64,000 nucleotides of DNA from Coix lacryma-jobi var. lacryma-jobi (Eukaryota > Streptophyta > Magnoliopsida > Poales > Poaceae), in NCBI GenBank assembly GCA_009763385.1, contig CM019825.1:22832278-22896277 (forward strand), given 5' to 3'. The notes beneath the pieces were generated by a model. The model saw nothing but the letters and a program-made list of their open reading frames with translations, was not told where the DNA came from and searched no databases. Every line of letters starts with the position of its first letter. Positions within the stretch are counted from its first letter, which is position 1. The position numbers and the translations under genes are program-made. Below are positions 57,397 to 64,000 of this stretch, one piece after another.

Positions 57397-57657
57397 TACT
57401 CCCTCTGTCCATAAAAACATGTAATTCTAGCACAGTGTCATGGTTTAGTATCTCTAGTTTGATTAATTATAGATAAAAATATATTAATATTTATGATATC
57501 AAATAAATATCATTAGATTCGTTACGAAATGTATTTTTTAAATAAATTAATTTGAAGTTCTAAATGTGAATAGTATTTACTAGAAATTTGGTCAAACGTA
57601 AACTAATTTTGGTGGTACGGAACCCATAGTTGCATGTTTTGTTGGACGGAAGGAGTA
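57397..57657. mobile_element. Stowaway-type MITE
   Basis: TACTCCCTCTGTCCATAAA at the left and TGGACGGAAGGAGTA at the right, TA edges; ends about 120 bp before the TATA box of the next gene. Confidence 0.75.
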
Positions 57658-57695
57658 CAACAGACACAGGACGAGTGCCAGCTGAGTCCCCGAGG

Positions 57696-57784
57696 AGCCC
57701 ACGTCATCTGAACCCGACCTCTTTGTTTACTATTTGGACGCCTGAAGCCCACGTCATCGCATGCCTATATGGCGGCTATATATA
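57696..57784 (+). promoter_or_regulatory. Promoter of the small membrane-protein gene
   Basis: AGCCCACGTCATC occurs twice exactly 50 bp apart (57696-57708 and 57746-57758); its ACGTCA core is a bZIP-type site. TATATATA follows at 57777-57784, 77 bp before the ATG. Confidence 0.65.
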
Positions 57785-57860
57785 GCCTGGCTCGGCGTCG
57801 TCGCCGATCGACACGTACACACGTTTGGACGTACGGAGTAGTATATAGCGATAACAAAAC

Positions 57861-58139
57861 ATGGACGCCGTGCTTGTTCGCGCCATGGCGTTTCTGATGC
57901 TCTCCTGTTGCGCGCTCGTCAGCCGCTACCCCCTGCCGCCAGGCCGCAGCGACTCTCCAGCATCTGACGATCCTGTCGCCCTCGTCGTCCACATGGCAGC
58001 GGCGATCACCTTCTTCCTGGCCGTCGTTTCCATATATGCGAGGGTCGCCCAGCCGGCCAACGGCGCCCCAGCCGGCCTGGAGACTGCCCTACTCACTGCA
58101 GCAGCAATCGCGACGGCCGTCTTCTCCCTTCTCGTATGA
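57861..58139 (+). CDS. Small membrane protein of unknown function, 92 residues
   Basis: A single-exon frame from ATG (AACATGGAC) to TGA, with a TATA box 77 bp upstream and GC-rich codons unlike the AT-rich surroundings, which supports a real gene. Three hydrophobic stretches: about residues 4-20 (signal or first helix, VLVRAMAFLMLSCCALVS), 41-62 (VALVVHMAAAITFFLAVVS) and 73-92 (TALLTAAAIATAVFSLLV at the very C-terminus), separated by short Pro/Ser/Asp and Pro/Ala/Gly loops. I do not recognise a family. It may be a grass-specific membrane peptide; a decayed fragment of a larger gene is the alternative. Confidence 0.6.
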   Translation: MDAVLVRAMAFLMLSCCALVSRYPLPPGRSDSPASDDPVALVVHMAAAITFFLAVVSIYARVAQPANGAPAGLETALLTAAAIATAVFSLLV

Positions 58140-58196
58140 CGTGGCAAAATGGACTCCCCCGCATGTATCATGTATGTACTGTGTATGTATGTATGT
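58140..58196 (+). other. 3' region of the small gene
   Basis: Short 3' region with GTATGTATGTATG repeats just before the next MITE. Confidence 0.4.
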
Positions 58197-58718
58197 TAGA
58201 CTATTCGCACTCACGTTCCTCTATTTCCATCCTTTATACTGTCTAGTCATCAAGATTCTCTCCTCTATATTCATTTCTCCCGCATCCATCCATCCTCTAT
58301 ATCATCCTCTATCTACTGTGGACCCACTTATCACTTTATTTAAATATATCCATGAGAGATCTATTTTTGAAGAATTAATTGCAACGAACTCAATGATGCA
58401 ATCGGAATTTAATTTGGATTTTCGGTTTGTAAGATATAACGTTATTTTAACTAAATGAAATAGTGGGGCCCGCCACTATGCAGTCTCACTCTCCTCCCAC
58501 GCTGCCCCGTGCCGCTGCTGCAGTGCGGCACTGCTCGCGCATGCGCTCTGCGGCTTCTCGTGGTGGGACCAGCGCAGCATAAAGGAAGTCCGCTAGCGCG
58601 GTATACGTAGCGGATGCGGAATGGTACCGTGGCGTTTAGCGGTCCGCGCGCTGCAGCGGATTTTGCACGCTATACAAGATAGCGGACGCAGTAGAGTTCT
58701 CCACTGCGCCTAGTCTTA
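58197..58718. mobile_element. MITE with AGACTA ends and GC-rich right part
   Basis: AGACTATTCGCACTCACGTTC at the left pairs imperfectly with CACTGCGCCTAGTCT at the right. The right part repeats AGCGGA/TAGCGG words (58585-58690). Confidence 0.55.
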
Positions 58719-58959
58719 GTATGTATACGAACCGCTGGTTTTTTTCTTGTATAAAATTATATTGTGACTACTTAACTTCTAGCGCGATTGTTCCTGCCAT
58801 GCATCAGACGACATCTCTTGTCTTAGAAGCGTTGTCGATCCGTGTGTTTCAGTCTCGGTCTCGGGAGACCATAACATCCACCACTCTTATTCACAAGAAA
58901 ATTGCTTCTTTGATTATCACATCAATTGATTCAGTACTGGTCCATCCCGAGTTTCCTAC

Positions 58960-59805
58960 GGGCCGTTTGGGAGCGCTCCGCGAAACGGATTCTCAGGAAG
59001 AATCACTTTCTAGCTGTCAAATGTATTTTTCAGCAAAAAATGATTCTTTGCCGATTCTGTAAAGTGATTTTCCGAAATGAACAAAAAGGCTGAGAGCTGA
59101 AAAAATTAGCTTTCTCCGATTCTGTGGAGTGATTCTCCATCCTAATTTTAAGAGTTTATGCTAAAAAAATAAAGTGGATCACTTTCAACCACAGAATCAC
59201 TTTATCAGAGAATCAGGAAGGGAGAATTATGTGGAAGACCTCAAGAAAAAATTGGTTTAGATATCGGGCCCTTTTATTTTCGAATTTGGGTGGAAGGCCC
59301 TGGAACAAAATTTTCTTAGGTGGAAGGCCTTCCGTCCATTTTCAGCACTTAACGGTGTTAAGTAGGGGATAAAAAGACGATTTTACCCCTGAGTTAAAAA
59401 AATAATAATAAAAAAGGATTCCGATTGTTTATAATATTTTGAGTATATGTATATATTTATATTATTCTCTGTAGTGAAAAAAATAATTTTATTTTTTTAC
59501 TACTGAGAATAATATAAATATATACATATACTCAAAATCTTATAAACAATCGGAATTATTTTTATTTTATTTTTTTGACTCAGGGGTAAAATCGTCTTTT
59601 TGTCCCTTACTTAACACCGTCAAGTGCTGAAAATGGACGGAAGGCCTTCGACCTAAGAAAATTTTGTTTCAGGGTGTTTCACCCAAATTCGAAAAAGAAA
59701 AGGCCTGATACCTAAACCGAGTTTTTTTCGAGGCCTTCCACATAATTCTCCCAATCAGGAAGTATAACTAGAGAATCAGGGAGCACAACTCTGCCAAATG
59801 AGCCC
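58960..59805. mobile_element. PIF/Harbinger-like MITE, TCTGATTCTC family, copy 3, split
   Basis: Ends GGGCCGTTTGGGAGC / CTGCCAAATGAGCCC; the left block (58990-59219) and right block (59753-59805) are separated by a foldback element inserted in GAGAATCAGGAA. Confidence 0.7.
59220..59752. mobile_element. Foldback element with 9-bp target duplication (nested)
   Basis: 533 bp with arms of about 250 bp: GGGAGAATTATGTGGAAG at the left and CTTCCACATAATTCTCCC at the right, continuing through GGCCTTCCGTCCATTTTCAG and its complement to a short AT-rich loop. Flanked by exact AATCAGGAA (59211-59219 and 59753-59761). No coding sequence. Confidence 0.9.
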
Positions 59806-60885
59806 TATACGGTTCGAGCCAACTTTTTTTTGCTACAACGTATATCCAAGTGCATCTCTGCTAGAGCTGAGCATTTTGCGGTCTGAGCCAAAAAAAATCT
59901 CGTCCATTACCGTCTACTGAGCGAGTCGGGCTTGTAGCCGGGCCTGGGCGGGCCGTCCGCACAATTTATAGTGTAAAACAGCTAAAATAAACATTTCAAA
60001 CCGGGTTTGGGTTGAGAATTTTTTTTCTACGCAGCAGGATCTCTGCCCAGGCCTTGTCTAGTAAGGCTCGTGGGCGTGTTCAGATCTCACCTCTGTTTTA
60101 GCCAAACGAGACAAATATGGCTTTTACAAGTCATAATGACAATTGTGAAGCCACCGTCTCATCATCTCTCTCCTCCACGTACGGGTATGTGAAGCTATAT
60201 GACCCTGCATGGCAGCCGGCAGCGATACACGGTGGACTGGAGCATTGCGGACACCATGAGCCGTTGAACGTCGCTACTCGCTACCTCATTGAACGTTGTT
60301 GTACACGTTACCACAACAGACTGCGAACACTGCTTCCTAAGATCTATTCCATCTGTCCCACAAAGAAAAGCGAGTCTTGTAATTTGAGGAATCAAATAAT
60401 TTGAACCTGTTGACTAACTCTATACTAGCATTTCTTGTACTAAGTAAGTATTATTAGATTAATTGTAAAATGAGAGTGTGTAATTATCTGTATATAAATT
60501 TTATATAGTTATATCTGTCAGATTCTTTTTATAAATGTGACCTGGAAGACAGTTGTAGCACGAATCGTAAAGCACAATCAAATGTATAGAAATATGACAA
60601 ATTTAGAGAAAAAAAATCAACAAATAAATAGCATGAGTCTTACAAAAATATATTTATATAAATCTGTCAAGTAGCCCGGAATATAGATTTTTATGAGAAA
60701 TCTGCTTTCAACAGGGATTTCGCTCGCTATCTGTACTCACACCCCCACTATCCCGCGCTCCCCCACGGCCCCACCCCGACCCCGTTGGTGCGATTCACAT
60801 GGACTCTTGTCTAGCGAGCCTCGTTCGCTTTCTATGCCGAGCAAAAAAACACGGAATAGCTCACCGCTGTCTTAATAATAATAAC
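59806..60885. other. Intergenic
   Basis: No gene recognised. AT-rich from 60400 to 60680 with Stowaway-like body sequence; a GC-rich stretch at about 60720-60830 is too short to interpret. Confidence 0.4.
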
Positions 60886-60888
60886 TGC

Positions 60889-60922
60889 TGCCTCCGTCTC
60901 AAAATAGATGTCACTATAAAAT
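60889..60922. mobile_element. Stowaway end truncated by the second LTR element
   Basis: GCCTCCGTCTCAAAATAGATGTC is a Stowaway left end cut at the LTR junction. The remainder should lie beyond the right flank of the retrotransposon, outside the window. Confidence 0.6.
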
Positions 60923-62290
60923 TGTCGGTGTTTCGAAACCGGGGGTATGACACCAACGAGTAATATGATCGCGTGCTTCTCTTCCTGGATGGTGATGCAA
61001 GAGGGACCAAGGATTTATCCTGGTTCGGGCAAAGAAGGCCCTACGTCTAGCGGGGTAGGATGTTCTTGTATTACTTGCACCTAAGTGCTTGTACAGGGGC
61101 GAATACAAGCTCAGTGAGCGTGGACCGGAGTCCGGACTCGTGTGTGTGGACTTGTGTCTTAACGTGTCTTTTTTTCCCGGCCGAAGGAATGAGGGCCTTG
61201 GTGTCCCCTTTTATAGAGCAAGGGGAGGCCAGAGTTACACAAGGGTATTACAGGTGTCGGGGTGTATTGTGTCCCTTACGAAGAAGGGTAGGAACCCTGT
61301 CTTGTCGAAGACATTGTAGCTGACATGGGCGTTGCTGTTGAAGCGTCCTTGAAGCGTGGCCTCCATCCTGGGCGCGGACGTGGAGGCGCGGCGAGGTGGA
61401 AGCCGTACAGCGCTCATCCCGGAACGTACAGGACGCGGCGGGGTCCCTCCGGATCTTGGGGTACCTGTCCTCCAATAGCATGAAAGTAGTTAGGGCTCGA
61501 GGGGCGCGGAGCCGGCCTCGAGGCGGCGCCTACGGAGGGCTCGAGTCCCCGCAGGTATGGGCAAGTCCCGTGAAAATCGATTGATCGGCAGGCATCTGGG
61601 CCTCGAGGCGAGGCTTGGACGTGCCACAGTGTAGGGCGTGGGTTAACAGTGCTTCACTGGTGCCTTTTCGCCCATACTTGTGGTGAAAACGAGACATGAC
61701 TCTGCCCCGGACCACTGTGGCACACGTTGTGTTACAGAGGACGTGACTGGAGTAGGTGGATGAATTAAGTGCGCGGTATGGGGCTGGCATCCGATGTCTG
61801 CACCGCTCGAGGGAGGCATAACGCGTCTCGAGGGATAGGCCGCTGTGCCAGAGAGGCTCGAGGTCCCCGCGTGGGGTCTCGAGGTGTGGTGTTCGGCTGT
61901 GGGGGGCTCGAAGGGTAGTGGAGCGCTTGCCCGAGGCCTGACGTGGAGGGCTCGGGCGAGACGGAAAACGATCGTGCGCCCGAGGCCTGGCTTGGAGGGC
62001 TCGGGCGAGACGGAAAACGAGCGTGCGCCCGAGGCCTGGCTTGGAGGGCTCGGGCGAGACGGAAAACGAGCGTGCGCCCGAGGCCTGGCTTGGAGGGCTC
62101 GGGCGAGACGGAAAACGAGCGTGCGCCCGAGGCCTGGCTTGGAGGGCTCGGCTCGGTGGGCCAGCGTCGTAGGCCTCGGGGGGTCGGCTTTTTAGGGGTT
62201 AGACTAGTTAGGTCTGTTATTAACCGGTGTTCTAGGTTTACCCTATTTGTTTGCGTTGATTGGGGGTACCCCTTTTGCGGACCCCTGACA
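60923..62290 (-). repeat. 3' LTR of the second element
   Basis: 1,368 bp; plus-strand edges TGTCGGTGTTTCG and CCCCTGACA. TATA box inverted (CTTTTATAG near 61207). A 49-bp array with about five units (GGGCGAGACGGAAAACGAGC type) occupies 61925-62150; the units are more uniform than in the first element. Confidence 0.9.
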
Positions 62291-62308
62291 GTAGCCCCCG
62301 AGCCCTTG
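62291..62308 (-). other. Polypurine tract of the second element
   Basis: GTAGCCCCCGAGCCCTTG is the complement of the tract beside the 3' LTR of the first element. Confidence 0.75.
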
Positions 62309-62954
62309 CTCGAGTGCTTGCACTCGAGCAGGGGCTCCCGACTGGGATCTCGTGGGTTAGCTAACTGGCCTCGAGGGTTTCGTCGATTTGATTCCGTGGG
62401 TGTCGTGCGAGCGACACCCGCGGGTGTAGCCCCCGAGGCCACGAGGGAGTGGTTAGAACTTCCTCGTGGGCTTTTTGCGAGTTTTAGTTGCGATTTTTAG
62501 GTTCAGGGGTGTCAGGCCCCCGAGTTTTTAGACCCTCTTTCGTCGAGGGGTGCCAGGCTGAACCGAGCGGCCGGCTCTTCGAGCTGTCCGGCGCACCGGT
62601 TGCCCTGGCTTGTCATCCCGCGAGTCCTTTCGATCGGATGCGAGGGGGGATGCCTCGTACTACCCCGAGTGGGCGAGTATCGAGGTTCCCGGTGAGCTGG
62701 TAACGGGGAATCCAAGTGAGAGCTCGTGCCCCGTTCGATAGGGGTCGACTGTGGCCCGAAGGCGGTCTCATAAAGCATGGGTGCTCAGTCTGCAGGAGTG
62801 CCGGGTCCATTCGATAGGACCCGGTGGCTCGATGCCTCCCTCCGAGGGGATCTCACTGCATGTCGAGCTCCCCGCCTTGGATACACGTGAGGGGCCTCGA
62901 GGGCTTGGCCCTCGAGTGATGCCGCGAATGGCGCCCCTTGGTGTCCCTGACTCG

Positions 62955-63120
62955 GGTGCTCGAAGCCGGCTGTCGAACCCTCTTTCGTCGAGGGCCAGCC
63001 TTCGCTGCTTCGAGACTTAGGGCCGGGGCCCATTTTTGGGTGCTCGAAGCCGGCTGTCGAACCTTTTTCGAGGGCCAGCCTTCGCTGCTTCGAGACTTAG
63101 GGCCGGGGCCCGTTTTTTAC
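62955..63120. repeat. Tandem duplication, about 84-bp unit
   Basis: GGTGCTCGAAGCCGGCTGTC starts at 62955 and again at 63039; both units end in GACTTAGGGCCGGGGCCC. The first element has a single copy near 42170-42245. Confidence 0.85.
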
Positions 63121-63386
63121 TTCCGGAAGAAGCCTTCGTCACAGGGAATCCTTCTGCCCGTTGGGCGCGCCTTTTTAAGCGGAAACCGCTAGGGAGTGGA
63201 GATCGTGGCGCCAGGGCGGCGGGCGCGAAGTCGGAGCGGCGGCCGCAGAGGGCCCCGGCAGTTGAGCGAACGGTGAGCTGCAGCGTGTTCCCTGCATCCG
63301 GCTCGAGACGTAGTTAGGTGGGCGCATTAAATGCTATGCAGTTACCTTTTTACGTCGTGGGAGACCCCGCCCGTCGGGGTTTCCCC

Positions 63387-63396
63387 TTATAAATAT
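63387..63396 (+). promoter_or_regulatory. TATA box of the antisense gene, second copy
   Basis: TTATAAATAT in the same relative place as in the first element, about 145 bp before the position of the lost start codon. Confidence 0.65.
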
Positions 63397-63531
63397 CGAG
63401 AAAGGGGAAAAGGAACCCTTTACTTTGCCTTTGCCTTCACCGCCGCCGTAGCCTTCACGCGCCCTCTCCTTCGAGCTAGTTGATTGGGGATTTTCCGGCT
63501 GCCCGTCCATTGCTCGGGTCCGCGCCGCGCC

Positions 63532-64000
63532 ACCGCCTTGGCCGCCCAGACACAAGTGCTGCTGGCCGAAGACTGGAGCTCGTCGAAGGTGACGCAGAGC
63601 GAGATGGACTCGTTGGTGGCCCAGAGGCTTCTGCGCCCCAACCCGGAGGAGGGACCCGCGTGGTGGGTTATCCCGTCGGCGGAGCACCGGGAGCCGCACC
63701 CGCCGGAGGGGTACGTGGTGAGCTTCACGCGCTACCACCATATGGGGCTCGGCGTCCCGCCGAGCCGCTTCATGCGGGGGCTGGCCCACCACTTCGAGGT
63801 GGAGCTGCAGCACTTCTCCCCCAACTCCATCTCGCACGCCGCCATATTCGTCGCGGTGTGCGAGGGGTACCTGAAGATGGAGCCGCACTAGGAGATGTTC
63901 GTCCATCTCTTCCGGGGCGAGCTCTTCATCAAGGCCCTAAAGCCCAGCGGGAGGCGGCTCGTGCGCATGGGCTCCCTTGCCATCACTGCGAGGGCTGGGA
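63532..64000 (+). pseudogene. Antisense-gene N-terminus, second copy, broken and cut by window end
   Basis: Contains AAQTQVLLAEDWSSSKVTQS and SFTRYHHMGLGVPPSRFMRG, the PF04195-type domain. Where the first copy starts with ATG, this one has TTG (about 63532). A TAG at 63889-63891 replaces a Trp codon of the first copy. The rest matches and continues past the window (ELFIKALKPSGRRL). Within the open part it lacks the three C deletions seen in the first copy. Confidence 0.8.

Larger units (their letters stand above)
60923..64000 (-). mobile_element. Second Tat-type LTR retrotransposon, 3' part only, opposite orientation
   Basis: Same family as the element at 29027-44566, read on the minus strand: 3' LTR (60923-62290), polypurine tract, non-coding region, and the antisense gene, which here reads on the plus strand to the window edge. 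Sequence differs clearly from the first copy (LTR end TGTCAGGGG instead of TGTCGGTGG, 49-bp array with a different unit variant), so it is a separate insertion and not a duplication. Confidence 0.9.

Noticed and set aside
61925..62150. Regular 49-bp repeats considered as a CRISPR-like array
   Set aside because: Units are directly adjacent without spacers, lie in an LTR, and the DNA is plant.

Overview
The window looks like nuclear DNA of a grass, most likely of the Andropogoneae (Sorghum/Saccharum type). The evidence is five plant genes with GT-AG introns, GC-rich 5' coding ends, many Stowaway elements (CTCCCTCC termini flanked by TA), PIF/Harbinger MITEs with TTA/TAA duplications (including the GGCCTTGTTTAG type abundant in sorghum), and a 15.5 kb Ty3/Gypsy element. 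The species call is an inference.

Layout. 1-3067: intergenic DNA ending in a foldback element whose arms carry tRNA-like sequence, placed against the next promoter. 3639-8138 (+): ten-exon PP2C phosphatase. 8657-9294 (-): two-exon early-nodulin-like (plastocyanin-like) GPI-anchored protein. 10845-14079 (-): seven-exon TM9SF/EMP70 endomembrane protein. 16785-19439 (+): intronless DM13-DOMON-DOMON-cytochrome b561 protein. 24304-26513 (+): two-exon purine permease whose stop codon lies in the target site of two tandem MITEs. 29027-44566 (+): complete LTR retrotransposon with gag, protease, RT, two RNase H domains, integrase and a large antisense gene with its own TATA box, resembling the Tat (Retand-like) lineage. 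44740-45400: LINE remnant. 45.4-57.8 kb: MITE-dense desert with several long foldbacks. 57861-58139 (+): small membrane-protein gene of unknown function. 60923-64000: 3' LTR and antisense-gene end of a second copy of the same retrotransposon family in opposite orientation, running off the window.

The genes do not form a pathway; they are independent plant housekeeping, signalling and transport genes. The most notable material is in the mobile DNA: a family of short elements with exact 9-bp target duplications (Mutator-like), large foldbacks with the same signature, the tandem TTA-flanked MITE pair at the permease stop codon, and the multi-exon antisense gene of the retrotransposon, whose promoter region and N-terminal domain recur in both copies. 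Many reading-frame breaks in the retrotransposon are single-base losses in C/G runs, and the two LTRs differ more by single-base indels than by substitutions. Some of its apparent decay may therefore be sequencing or assembly error. The single-copy genes show no such breaks.
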